A stretch of 14,938 bases of DNA from Clostridia bacterium (lineage in GTDB: Bacteria > Bacillota > Clostridia > Christensenellales > Pumilibacteraceae), in assembly GCA_017452405.1 (NCBI GenBank), contig JAFTMM010000069.1, positions 1 through 14,938 of the forward strand. The letters run 5' to 3'. The notes below the pieces were generated by a model. The model was not told the DNA's origin. It saw only the letters and a program-made list of their open reading frames with translations, and made no database searches. This document shows positions 1-6,967 of the stretch, one piece after another. The stretch's first letter is position 1; each line of letters opens with the position of its first letter. Position numbers and translations under genes: made by a program.

Positions 1-608
1 ATCATAAATACGACGCGCTTGAACATACTTTTAGGGTGGTTCGCGCTTCGCAACCGTCCATTCGCACGGCGGCGCTTTTTCACGATATAGGCAAAGCCGA
101 ATGTGTCCGAGTAAGCGGTAATATGCACGGACACGACTCGGTGGGTGCTGAGATGTTAGAGAGAATTCTCGGCGAGGAGCGCTTGGGCTTGCCTTCAAAA
201 GAAGCGGACAGAGTTATAAGGCTGGTGCGCTGGCATATGTACGACAAAGAGCGTCAAACCAAAAGTGGTAAAATGCTACTCTTCGTCGCAAAACAGTTTG
301 ATATTATCGACGACCTTTCCGAGCTTATGGACGCGGATAGTATGGGCAAAGGTACTTGCGTAACGGCAGAACCAAACCGATTAAAGGAGTTCCGAGACAA
401 GCTGATCGAAAGCAAAGCGCCTATAAGATTGGGTGATTTGAGAGTCAACGGCGTGGATATGAAAGAGCTTGGCTTCGAAGGTGAAGGAATCAAGAAGATA
501 TTGGAAGAATTGCACGATATGTGTATACTTGATCCTGCGCTTAATAACCATAAAAAATTGATGGAACTTGCGAAAAAACGCGGAAAAAGGAATATAGAAT
601 GCGAATAG
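1..608 (+). CDS. cca: CCA tRNA nucleotidyltransferase, C-terminal part (5' end outside window)
   Basis: The reading frame is already open at the window edge (first whole codon at base 3) and stops at TAG 606-608, so the N-terminal nucleotidyltransferase head is not visible. What remains is the HD-domain and tRNA-binding tail of a bacterial CCA-adding or poly(A) polymerase family enzyme. It opens with HKYDALEHT, then has the HD motif LFHDIGK, a GHDSVGAEM segment, an RWHMYD segment, and the tail motif VNGVDMKELGFEGEGIKKIL, which resembles the family's typical 'VNG.DL..LG..G..IG.IL'. The enzyme adds or repairs the 3' CCA end of tRNAs in the cytoplasm. The family link rests on motif order. A generic HD phosphohydrolase is the alternative, but the VNG...LG..G tail argues against it. 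A terminator-like hairpin follows the stop codon directly. Confidence 0.85.
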   Translation, partial: HKYDALEHTFRVVRASQPSIRTAALFHDIGKAECVRVSGNMHGHDSVGAEMLERILGEERLGLPSKEADRVIRLVRWHMYDKERQTKSGKMLLFVAKQFDIIDDLSELMDADSMGKGTCVTAEPNRLKEFRDKLIESKAPIRLGDLRVNGVDMKELGFEGEGIKKILEELHDMCILDPALNNHKKLMELAKKRGKRNIECE

Positions 609-628
609 ACCTCATATTAAACGTATGA
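599..628 (+). CDS. Possible 9-codon leader peptide (MRIDLILNV) coupled to the VanW gene
   Basis: An ATG at 599-601 sits 6 nt after the SD-like AAGGAA (587-592). It opens a nine-codon frame reading MRIDLILNV and stops at TGA 626-628. That stop overlaps the ATG (625-627) of the VanW gene in an ATGA arrangement. The frame crosses the whole stem region of the hairpin at 609-631. The arrangement would give the VanW gene, which has no SD of its own at a normal distance, a way to be translated by coupling. A frame this short can easily arise by chance, and it overlaps the end of cca, so this is a suggestion only. Confidence 0.25.
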   Translation: MRIDLILNV

Positions 629-640
629 GGTTTTTCTTTT
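609..640 (+). terminator. Rho-independent terminator after cca, overlapping the VanW start
   Basis: A perfect 8-bp stem (ACCTCATA 609-616 with TATGAGGT 624-631) encloses a 7-nt loop and is followed by TTTTCTTTT (632-640). It begins on the base after the cca stop codon. The ATG of the next gene (625) lies in the 3' arm, so the hairpin may act as an attenuator or also sequester the start. Confidence 0.7.
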
Positions 641-1881
641 CCACAAAGTGGCGGGCAATTGTATTATTGCTTGCTGTAATAATAATTGCTATATCTGCTA
701 CTTGCGTGGAAACTACCGCAAAGGCGTCGCCTATGCCCGACCTTACTTTCGTGTACGGCGACAAGAAATTCGAGTATTATGAAAAGTACGTAACACCCAC
801 AGATTCCACTATGGGCGAAGACTTTTCAAAGCGCAAACTGAACGCGCCCATATCCGAAAAGATCGAGCTGGTAGGCAGGCTTGTCAAGAGCGGTTCGGAG
901 CTTAAGGACGCGATGCTTTATTGCTTTCCGTTCCTAGCTGATACCGTTAAGCGGGCAAGAAGTGAAATTTGCGCCCCTCCAACCGAAGGAGAGCTTAGGT
1001 TTTATCCCGATCGAAAGCCAATGTTCGAAATTAAGCGTTCGTCGCCCGGCTATGAACTCGATGAAGATAAAATTTATGAAGACGCTTACTATGCTTTAAG
1101 TAAAGGTCTTAAGAAAGTAGCAGTTTCGGTAAAAATATTAAACCCCACCATAACTGCGGAAAAACTGTCCGCTTTTACCAAACTACGGGCAAAATTTTCC
1201 ACGTCTTACGAGTCGAGCACGGACGAGCGCAAGCATAACATTGCGCTTGCTCTTTCACGAATCAACGGCACGTGCGTTCACCCGGGCGAAAAGTTTTCTT
1301 TTAACGCGGTGGTTGGTAAACGTACTGCGGAAAGGGGCTTTATGTCAGCGAAAATTATCGTAGAAGGGAAATACGTCGAAGGAGTAGGCGGTGGAGTGTG
1401 TCAAGCTTCGACAACGTTGTATAACTGCGCGCTCCGAGCGGGTATGAAGATCACGGAAGTACACCGACACTCACTCGTTCCAACGTACGTAGAGCCCTCC
1501 TTTGACGCTATGGTCAACGGTAGCGGTTGTGATTTTCGCTTTAAAAACGATACGGAGGCGCCTATTTATATCCGAACTTATGTGGACGATAAAAAAGTAA
1601 CGGTGGAAATGTATTCTTCTCGTCTTTCATACGATATAGACTGCAAATCAGTCACTTTATACTGCGGTGAGCGCCCTGAAGACGAAGAATTTGTTGACGT
1701 GGATCGGAAATATACTGAAGGCATGTATAGCGGTGAAAAGGTGCGGGTGAGCGGAAGCGCTCCTGCATTAACGAGTGAAGGCTACGTCGTTTTCACTTAT
1801 TCGGACGGCAGAACGGAATCGTTTAGAATAAGACAGGACGAGTACGCCGAATGCGCAGGCAGGGTTGCAGTCGCGCCTTAA
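625..1881 (+). CDS. VanW-domain cell-envelope protein
   Basis: This 418-residue protein has a basic N-terminus (MRFFFSTKWR) and a hydrophobic stretch at about residues 11-26, consistent with a signal peptide or membrane anchor; the Cys at 27 lacks a convincing lipobox. Residues ~105-185 resemble the peptidoglycan-binding-like domain often preceding VanW. Residues ~203-330 match the VanW domain: RKHNIALALSRINGTCVHPGE, FSFNAVVGKRT, GVGGGVCQASTTLYN, and YVEPSFDAMV. A C-terminal beta-rich segment follows. VanW proteins are extracytoplasmic and occur in some glycopeptide-resistance clusters, but most, as here, are outside such clusters and their biochemical role is unknown; this is not evidence of vancomycin resistance. 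The ATG at 625 is preferred because it keeps the charged n-region. It lacks its own SD and lies inside a terminator stem. No terminator is evident after the stop. Confidence 0.85.
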   Translation: MRFFFSTKWRAIVLLLAVIIIAISATCVETTAKASPMPDLTFVYGDKKFEYYEKYVTPTDSTMGEDFSKRKLNAPISEKIELVGRLVKSGSELKDAMLYCFPFLADTVKRARSEICAPPTEGELRFYPDRKPMFEIKRSSPGYELDEDKIYEDAYYALSKGLKKVAVSVKILNPTITAEKLSAFTKLRAKFSTSYESSTDERKHNIALALSRINGTCVHPGEKFSFNAVVGKRTAERGFMSAKIIVEGKYVEGVGGGVCQASTTLYNCALRAGMKITEVHRHSLVPTYVEPSFDAMVNGSGCDFRFKNDTEAPIYIRTYVDDKKVTVEMYSSRLSYDIDCKSVTLYCGERPEDEEFVDVDRKYTEGMYSGEKVRVSGSAPALTSEGYVVFTYSDGRTESFRIRQDEYAECAGRVAVAP

Positions 1882-1912
1882 TCTAATTTGCCAAAAAACG
1901 AGCTTATAACTA

Positions 1913-1942
1913 TTGACATTTTACCCTCTTTTGATATATACT
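1913..1942 (+). promoter_or_regulatory. Sigma-A-type promoter for the lgt-like/pncB operon
   Basis: A perfect -35 box TTGACA (1913-1918) is followed after 18 bp by TATACT (1937-1942). Transcription would start near 1949, giving a leader of about 30 nt before the TTG start at 1979. The surrounding AT-rich run TATATACTATAAACTATATA offers alternative -10 registers. Confidence 0.65.
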
Positions 1943-1964
1943 ATAAACTATATAACGAATAATC

Positions 1965-1972
1965 GAGAGGTG
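1965..1972 (+). promoter_or_regulatory. Ribosome binding site fixing a TTG start at 1979
   Basis: GAGAGGTG ends 6 nt before an in-frame TTG (1979-1981). This decides the start of the Lgt-family gene. The longer open frame reaching back to another TTG at 1913 would begin on the -35 box itself and cannot be translated from the promoter seen here. Confidence 0.65.
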
Positions 1973-1978
1973 TATACT

Positions 1979-3031
1979 TTGGATAGTAACAACAATTCGA
2001 ATAATAAAAATAATCTAGGACTCTGGCAACGCATAGGCGCGCTTTCATACGATAAAAAATTTTTGTTGGTTCTTGGCGTAGCTCTCGTAATTTTTGCAAT
2101 ATTGATACTGATATTTGCTCTTACGCTGGGCGAAAATATGAATTGGTACGGATTATTGATCGGTATGGCAATCGTGCTTTGCGTAATACTCGGGCAATAT
2201 TCTTGTGTAAAACAGGGCTATTATAACGATCTCGTGTTTGATTACGTAATAATTGCGGTACCGGTTGCCTTCGGTGGTGGAGTTCTTTATTTTGGATTTT
2301 CAAACAACTTCAATTTCGGCGGTATTGCAGTAATAGGCGCGTTATTCGGCGCAGTAGTCGGACTTCTCCTTGCTAAAATTATATACGCTAAGTTCACGAA
2401 GAAGCCTTCTGTTAAGATGATGCAAATGCTCGATCTTGCAGCGGTATTCGTGCCTCTCGGACAGGCGATAGGCAGAATTGGCTGTTATTTCGGCGAATGT
2501 TGTTATGGTATTGCCGTGGATTTTGACTTCTTCCCGTTTTCGTACAAGGTGCACGGCGTGCTTCACCTCGGCAATCCGTTCATTGAATCGTTGTGGTGCT
2601 TAATCGGCTTCATTCCTTTGTTTATTATGTACCTTTCCAAGCGCAAAAGCTTCAATGGACTTTATATATCCTTATATTGCATTTGGTATGGAATAGAGCG
2701 TTTCGTTCTTGAATATTTCCGCGATCCGGCACAGAAGTTACAATTATTTGGCGGTTATGGCGACGGCTTTGGCGTTTCGCAGTTTACCGCGCTTCTTATG
2801 GTTGCATTCGGTGTAATCTGGATCGGGCAGTATATTGTAAGAGCGAAATTAGCCGGCAAAAAAATTATGATTTTCGTGCCGAAAGACCAACTTTCCGACG
2901 AATATTTTGAATATAATAAGACCGTATACGCAAACCCTCACGGCGACGGAAACGGCAATCGTTACGTTCCTCCCGTAAAGGCGGAAGATGCCGTTGAGCA
3001 GAACGCGAGTATTGACGAAAATAAAGAATAA
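1979..3031 (+). CDS. Lgt-family (prolipoprotein diacylglyceryl transferase-like) membrane protein, divergent
   Basis: With the TTG start the protein has 350 residues: a polar Asn-rich head, several membrane segments (about 27-50, 55-72, 88-107, 113-135, 150-168, 203-220, 266-286) and a polar tail of ~60 residues. Family signs are NWYGLLIG near residue 55, GGIAVIGALFGA near 114, GRIGCYFGECCYG at 165-177, and YGIERFVLEYFRDP at 237-250. Lgt transfers diacylglyceryl from phosphatidylglycerol to the lipobox Cys of pre-lipoproteins. Arg166 and the RF..E motif (Arg241, Glu245) fit essential Lgt positions. However, the usual GR.GNF.N.E has Cys instead of Asn (169), the terminal Glu is not at its usual place, and the H/Y of the 'GGLAI(H/Y)GG' motif is Ile119. 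It may therefore be an Lgt paralogue with another role. It heads the operon that includes pncB. Confidence 0.75.
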   Translation: MDSNNNSNNKNNLGLWQRIGALSYDKKFLLVLGVALVIFAILILIFALTLGENMNWYGLLIGMAIVLCVILGQYSCVKQGYYNDLVFDYVIIAVPVAFGGGVLYFGFSNNFNFGGIAVIGALFGAVVGLLLAKIIYAKFTKKPSVKMMQMLDLAAVFVPLGQAIGRIGCYFGECCYGIAVDFDFFPFSYKVHGVLHLGNPFIESLWCLIGFIPLFIMYLSKRKSFNGLYISLYCIWYGIERFVLEYFRDPAQKLQLFGGYGDGFGVSQFTALLMVAFGVIWIGQYIVRAKLAGKKIMIFVPKDQLSDEYFEYNKTVYANPHGDGNGNRYVPPVKAEDAVEQNASIDENKE

Positions 3032-3042
3032 GGCTGGACGAC

Positions 3043-3579
3043 ATGACCGACGAAGCAAAATATACATTAAGTCCTAAAAAACGTTTCATATGCAACCTGA
3101 TTGCTGCAATCGGTATTCTTACCTGTGGCGCGGTGCTTCTCGTGTTCGGAATAATAGGGAATGGCGTAGGCGTATACGTTTCACAACTTATAGTCCCTGT
3201 AATACTGCTTACTATAGGCTTGATTTTTATGATAACGTCGCTTATACAGATGAACACGGTGACTTTTTATCTCGCGATAGTATTTCTCGTATGTTCACTC
3301 GTGTCTTTTCTGGCTCACTTCACTCCGCTTTCGTACGGCATGATTTATCCTTTGTATATAGCGTCGCCGGCGATTGCATCACTCTTTACCATGATCATGA
3401 GTAAGGAATACGCGTTCCATTTAAGACTAATTTTCCTTTTTGCAGTACCGGCGGTATTTTTCCAGCTCTTTGCGACCGAACTGTGGTCGCTTAGCGTGCT
3501 CGTGCCCGTACTACTTATGTATTGTGGACTTGTAGTTCTTAGTTTTGCGCTTTCTGCAAATAGCGTATCGGAGGAATAA
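3043..3579 (+). CDS. Hypothetical polytopic membrane protein
   Basis: I do not recognise this 178-residue protein. It has a short polar N-terminus (MTDEAKYTLSPKKR) and about six hydrophobic segments: ~15-38, 45-68, 72-92, 98-119, 125-146 and 149-171. It ends in a short polar tail (ANSVSEE). Loops between segments are very short, and I see no charged catalytic motif, cysteine cluster or transporter signature. It begins 11 nt after the Lgt-like gene, with only a weak SD (GGCTGGA). The SD of pncB (GGAGGAA) lies inside its last codons, so translation of the three genes is probably linked. The composition suggests an integral membrane protein; partnership with the Lgt-like protein is inferred only from position. 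Confidence 0.7.
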   Translation: MTDEAKYTLSPKKRFICNLIAAIGILTCGAVLLVFGIIGNGVGVYVSQLIVPVILLTIGLIFMITSLIQMNTVTFYLAIVFLVCSLVSFLAHFTPLSYGMIYPLYIASPAIASLFTMIMSKEYAFHLRLIFLFAVPAVFFQLFATELWSLSVLVPVLLMYCGLVVLSFALSANSVSEE

Positions 3580-3582
3580 TTT

Positions 3583-5025
3583 ATGCAACCCACGCGTAAT
3601 TTAACTTTAATGACCGACCTTTATGAACTTACAATGATGAATGGCTATCACGCGATCGGATCATCGGACAGAGTAGCCGTTTTCGACCTATTTTTTCGAC
3701 AGTCGGGACAGATTTCCTACGCAATTGCATCGGGACTTGAGCAAGCGGTAGAGTACATACAAAATCTTCATTTTTCGGAGGAGGATATTGAATATCTTCG
3801 CCAAAGCGCAGGGCTTGGCGAAGAGTTCCTTCAAACGCTTAAGAATTTTCGTTTTACCGGAGATATTTACGCCGTACCCGAAGGCACGATAGTCTTTCCT
3901 AACGAACCTATTTTGATCGTGCGCGCTCCGCTTTCCGAAGCGCAGTTAATAGAGCCAGCGCTTCTGAATATAATAAACCATCAGACTCTTATCGCAACCA
4001 AGGCGTCAAAAGTGAAAATGTCGGCAGGAAAGGCAACGGTCGCTGAATTCGGTCTTAGACGCGCGCAAGCTCCCGACGCAGGAATATACGGCGCTAGAGC
4101 GAGTGTAATAGGCGGTTGTTCGAGTACGTCTAACGTGCTTGCAGGCAGACTTTTCAATATCCCGATTAAGGGAACGATGGCGCATAGCTGGATAATGAGC
4201 TTCGATAGCGAACTTGAAGCATTTCGAAAATTCGCGGAAATCTATCCTGATAATACGCTTCTTCTCGTGGACACTTACGATACCCTTCGTAGCGGTATTC
4301 CCAATGCAATAAAAGTTTTTGACGAACTGAAAGCAAAGGGCAAAAAACCGCTCGGAATACGTCTTGATAGCGGTGACCTTGCATATCTTTCCAAAAAAGC
4401 ACGCAAAATGCTGGATGACGCAGGGCATAACGACGCAATAATCTTTGCTTCTTGCGACCTTGACGAGTACGTTATTTCTTCACTTAACGAACAGGGCGCT
4501 AAAATAGATGCTTACGGTGTAGGAACGCGACTTATCACAAGTCAAAATATGCCTTCACTCGGTGGAGTTTATAAACTTGCCGAACTCGTAGAAAACGGCG
4601 TTAGAGTACCTAAGATCAAAATTTCGGACACTCACGATAAGATTACGAATCCCGGTTTTAAGACCGTATACAGAGTATACGATGATGAGGGCATGGCGTT
4701 TGCCGATCTTATAGCGCTGAATGATGAGGTAATAGACGAAAGCAAACCGCTTAAACTAACTCATCCCGAAATGCGTTGGAAAACGACTACTTTGGATAAG
4801 TATACGCTGAGAAAACTACTCATTCCCGTTTTCGTTAACGGCAAATTGGTTTACGAGCTTCCCGAACTTTCAGACATAGCGGATTACGGCAAAAATGAGA
4901 AATCAACCTTTTGGGACGAATATCTTAGAAACGTCAATCCCGAAATATATAAAGTTGATTTATCCGACGAATTATACGAACTGAAAGTGAAGCTTATAGC
5001 GGAGCATACCGGAGGCAAAAAATGA
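3583..5025 (+). CDS. pncB: Nicotinate phosphoribosyltransferase
   Basis: This 480-residue cytoplasmic enzyme condenses nicotinate with PRPP, coupled to ATP hydrolysis, to give nicotinate mononucleotide in the Preiss-Handler NAD salvage pathway. Family signs in order are the N-terminal LTLMTDLYELTMMNGYH (residues 7-23), VFDLFFRQ (33-40), FPNEPIL (105-111), EFGLRRAQ (155-162), GTMAHSWIMSF (197-207) with the His that is phosphorylated in this family (His201), VDTYDT (229-234), and the phosphoribosyl-binding GIRLDSGDL (258-266). Length fits the long bacterial form. ATG 3583 is preceded by GGAGGAA (3570-3576), within the end of the upstream gene. Its stop overlaps the next ATG in ATGA. The context of membrane and coiled-coil genes does not obviously relate to NAD metabolism. 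Confidence 0.93.
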   Translation: MQPTRNLTLMTDLYELTMMNGYHAIGSSDRVAVFDLFFRQSGQISYAIASGLEQAVEYIQNLHFSEEDIEYLRQSAGLGEEFLQTLKNFRFTGDIYAVPEGTIVFPNEPILIVRAPLSEAQLIEPALLNIINHQTLIATKASKVKMSAGKATVAEFGLRRAQAPDAGIYGARASVIGGCSSTSNVLAGRLFNIPIKGTMAHSWIMSFDSELEAFRKFAEIYPDNTLLLVDTYDTLRSGIPNAIKVFDELKAKGKKPLGIRLDSGDLAYLSKKARKMLDDAGHNDAIIFASCDLDEYVISSLNEQGAKIDAYGVGTRLITSQNMPSLGGVYKLAELVENGVRVPKIKISDTHDKITNPGFKTVYRVYDDEGMAFADLIALNDEVIDESKPLKLTHPEMRWKTTTLDKYTLRKLLIPVFVNGKLVYELPELSDIADYGKNEKSTFWDEYLRNVNPEIYKVDLSDELYELKVKLIAEHTGGKK

Positions 5026-5588
5026 AGTTCCGTACTGTGAAAAACGGCTACGACCAAACCGAGGTAGACGAGTATCTCAAGCGCATACGTGAAGTATACG
5101 ACGAGACGCTCGTTGCGCAACGCGATCGTATCTTTTCTTTGAAAGACGAACTCGTAAAGGCCGAAGCCGAGCTTGCGGAATATTCAGCGCAAAAATCGCA
5201 AATCAGCAAGGCTATCGAGTCCGCGCTTTCCAAAGCCGACGAAATCGAGAGGCTGACGAGAAAGAAAATTGCCAAAGAACTTTCCGCGCTTCGCAAGTTC
5301 CATAAAAAATGGGTGGAATATTTTGCGGAAATACTTCGCAAATATCCGCTTGACGATACGCTAAAAAAAGCCAGCGATACGGATAAGGCGATAGCCGACT
5401 TGCTTGACGAAGCCGATTCAACGCCAAATAGCGAATTTAAGTCGGAGGATTTCAATCCGGTAGAAATGATGGAAAACCATCTTGCAGGAAAAAGCGCAGA
5501 TGAACCTTTTGATTACGACGCCGCTCTTCATCCCGAAGAAAATCTTGAACAGATCTTAAAAGATCTCGGTGTATTTTTTGACGATTAA
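5022..5588 (+). CDS. DivIVA-like coiled-coil protein
   Basis: This 188-residue, highly charged protein starts MKFRTVKNGYDQTEVDEYL, which matches the N-terminal lipid-binding motif of the DivIVA/GpsB family ('F.....GYD..EVD.FL'). A long coiled coil covers about residues 15-95, and a shorter helical stretch reaches 130. The remaining ~55 residues are acidic and likely unstructured, ending in a hydrophobic-acidic tail (LKDLGVFFDD). DivIVA proteins bind curved membrane and recruit division, wall or chromosome-segregation proteins in Gram-positives. Which of these roles applies here is not visible. It overlaps pncB by 4 nt (ATGA), with an SD-like GGAGG (5011-5015) in the pncB end, so the two are translationally coupled. 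Canonical DivIVA is usually near ylm genes; this copy is elsewhere and may be a paralogue. Confidence 0.75.
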   Translation: MKFRTVKNGYDQTEVDEYLKRIREVYDETLVAQRDRIFSLKDELVKAEAELAEYSAQKSQISKAIESALSKADEIERLTRKKIAKELSALRKFHKKWVEYFAEILRKYPLDDTLKKASDTDKAIADLLDEADSTPNSEFKSEDFNPVEMMENHLAGKSADEPFDYDAALHPEENLEQILKDLGVFFDD

Positions 5589-5637
5589 TAAACCTTAAAC
5601 CGATAACTTTCCGATATTAGGAAAAGCGAGGTGCAAA

Positions 5638-6783
5638 ATGCTTAACGACCTTATCAAAAAAGCAAACGTATTGGCATGTGACGCCGATAAATCTCCCGAC
5701 GTAGCTTCGGAATACGAACGCGTTTTAAACGAGACGTTGTCTTTTATTTCGAGTAATAATATTCCGCGTGATACCGTCGTGATTATCGAAAACAGACTAT
5801 GCGCAGAGATCGCCAAAGAGAGGGCAGAACACGATATTAAGGTTGCGCTCGCTAAAGCAAAGGCGGAGCTCGATCGTGCTCGCAAAAACGAAGCGTGGTA
5901 TGCGCGCGCCGTTAATACAGGAAAGGGTTACGCCGAAACGGTATATTTGGAATGCAGAGCGCATAAAGACGACGTAGGAATCGAGGTTTCCAGAACCAAA
6001 GGCGCAGCAAGACAAGCGGCAATAGCTAAATATCTTGAAGCGGATAAATTGTTCCAAGAAGCAAGAGAAGAATTTAAGCGAGTAGGTAATACTGACAAAG
6101 ATCGCCTGCTTTCCGCTTATAATGAAGCGCGCGCGAAAGCGCAGGAATGCGAAAAAACTTTCAAGGGTTTGCAAGATCAACTCCGCGCGGGCACGAACGT
6201 CGATTTCGTTCCGGGTAATGGCGTGATAGCGCGGACACTTGGCGTTAAAACTTCACCTCACAAAGAAGTTGCCTCCGGCGCGGTATACGCTTTCGACGAA
6301 TATCCCGTACATCTTGAAGACGACGTGCTTTTAGGTGAAGTAGTCGAGGAAGATGAAGAAGAAAAAATTTACAGCGGAGTGCCCGTTGAGTATTCGTCTT
6401 CATGGAATAACGACGACGTTTCCGTTCAGGTAGCAGGTATTGTTAATAACATATTAAACGATAACGAACGCTTTAAGTTTATTCTTGAAGAAGTGCGTTT
6501 CCAGGCTTCTCTTGAAGTTGCTAAAATCCGCGAAGAAGTGGAAAAGATAAAAAATGAAGCTATGCAGGAAGTGCGCGCGCTAATGCAAGAACTCCGCCAG
6601 CTGAAAAGTGACGCCGCATATCTTCGTATGGAAGCCAACCGCGCGCAAGCAGCGGCAGGAGCATTAGATAAAGCAAGATCAACTGCTACGCTTAACGCGA
6701 AACGTACTGCGGTTGCGGCAAGAAAAACGATAGCAGCCGCGCGAAAAGCAATAGATGCGGCGCGTGATATGCGCGGATATTAA
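5638..6783 (+). CDS. Unrecognised coiled-coil protein with basic Ala-rich tail
   Basis: I do not recognise this 381-residue protein. Residues ~45-185 are Ala/Glu/Lys/Arg-rich and predicted by eye to be helical coiled coil. Residues ~186-260 form a non-helical linker containing an acidic run (VVEEDEEEK, 235-243). A second coiled coil covers ~275-335. The last ~40 residues are an Ala/Arg/Lys repeat-like tail (AARKTIAAARKAIDAARD, 360-377) resembling nucleic-acid-binding or histone-H1-like tails. No signal peptide or membrane segment is seen, so it is probably cytoplasmic. ATG 5638 follows AGGTG (5630-5634). It is the last gene of the run, 49 nt after the DivIVA-like gene and just before a strong terminator. 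A structural or scaffold role together with the DivIVA-like protein is inference. Confidence 0.7.
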   Translation: MLNDLIKKANVLACDADKSPDVASEYERVLNETLSFISSNNIPRDTVVIIENRLCAEIAKERAEHDIKVALAKAKAELDRARKNEAWYARAVNTGKGYAETVYLECRAHKDDVGIEVSRTKGAARQAAIAKYLEADKLFQEAREEFKRVGNTDKDRLLSAYNEARAKAQECEKTFKGLQDQLRAGTNVDFVPGNGVIARTLGVKTSPHKEVASGAVYAFDEYPVHLEDDVLLGEVVEEDEEEKIYSGVPVEYSSSWNNDDVSVQVAGIVNNILNDNERFKFILEEVRFQASLEVAKIREEVEKIKNEAMQEVRALMQELRQLKSDAAYLRMEANRAQAAAGALDKARSTATLNAKRTAVAARKTIAAARKAIDAARDMRGY

Positions 6784-6793
6784 TTAACGAAAC

Positions 6794-6830
6794 ACAGCCG
6801 AAAGTCAAAAACGACCTCGGCTGTTTTTTT
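6794..6830 (+). terminator. Rho-independent terminator closing the lgt-like/pncB operon
   Basis: ACAGCCGA (6794-6801) pairs with TCGGCTGT (6817-6824). An inner GTC/GAC pair (6804-6806 with 6813-6815) can extend the hairpin, and it is followed by a T-run through 6830. It starts 11 nt after the stop codon of the coiled-coil gene. Confidence 0.85.
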
Positions 6831-6841
6831 GAGAAAATTTA

Positions 6842-6857
6842 TTAAGGGTAGCCTTAA
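6842..6857. promoter_or_regulatory. Inverted repeat just upstream of the -35 box, possible operator
   Basis: TTAAGG-GTAG-CCTTAA is a perfect 6-bp inverted repeat. It ends 4 bp before the -35 box of the phosphohexomutase promoter, a position typical of activator or repressor sites. A related TAAGGA-TACT-TCCTTA lies at 8686-8701 in front of carA, though its spacing differs. The evidence is limited to the symmetry and the position. Confidence 0.3.
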
Positions 6858-6861
6858 CGAT

Positions 6862-6891
6862 TTGACACGAGGTATTGATTTATAGTATAAT
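6862..6891 (+). promoter_or_regulatory. Near-consensus sigma-A promoter of the phosphohexomutase gene
   Basis: Perfect TTGACA (6862-6867) and perfect TATAAT (6886-6891) are separated by 18 bp. The start of transcription is expected near 6898, giving a leader of about 70 nt. Confidence 0.85.
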
Positions 6892-6898
6892 CGTCAGG

Positions 6899-6947
6899 AT
6901 ATACAATGGCGGTTTGCGGAGATTTTACGTTCTCTTAAATTGTATAT
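6899..6947 (+). promoter_or_regulatory. 5'-leader stem-loop at the expected transcript start
   Basis: ATATACAAT (6899-6907) is perfectly complementary to ATTGTATAT (6939-6947), enclosing 31 nt. The 5' arm begins at the base where transcription is expected to start, so the mRNA would carry a hairpin at its very 5' end. The RBS AAGGAG (6956-6961) stays outside it. Such structures can stabilise mRNA against 5'-end-dependent decay; that role is inferred. The stem is AT-rich and not strongly stable on its own. Confidence 0.45.
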
Positions 6948-6967
6948 AATAATGCAAGGAGAAATTT

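Noticed and set aside
625..1881. VanW gene as evidence of vancomycin resistance.
   Set aside because: No vanR/S/H/A/B/X/Y gene is nearby; VanW-domain proteins are widespread in Clostridia without any link to resistance.
1913..1978. Upstream extension of the Lgt-like gene to a TTG at 1913.
   Set aside because: That TTG is the first part of the TTGACA -35 box; the promoter would start transcription downstream of it, and a good SD (GAGAGGTG) marks the TTG at 1979.
5589..5637. Small inverted repeat TTTCC...GGAAA between the DivIVA-like and coiled-coil genes as a terminator.
   Set aside because: The 5-bp stem has no T-run after it and is directly followed by the SD of the next gene; read-through within the operon is more likely.
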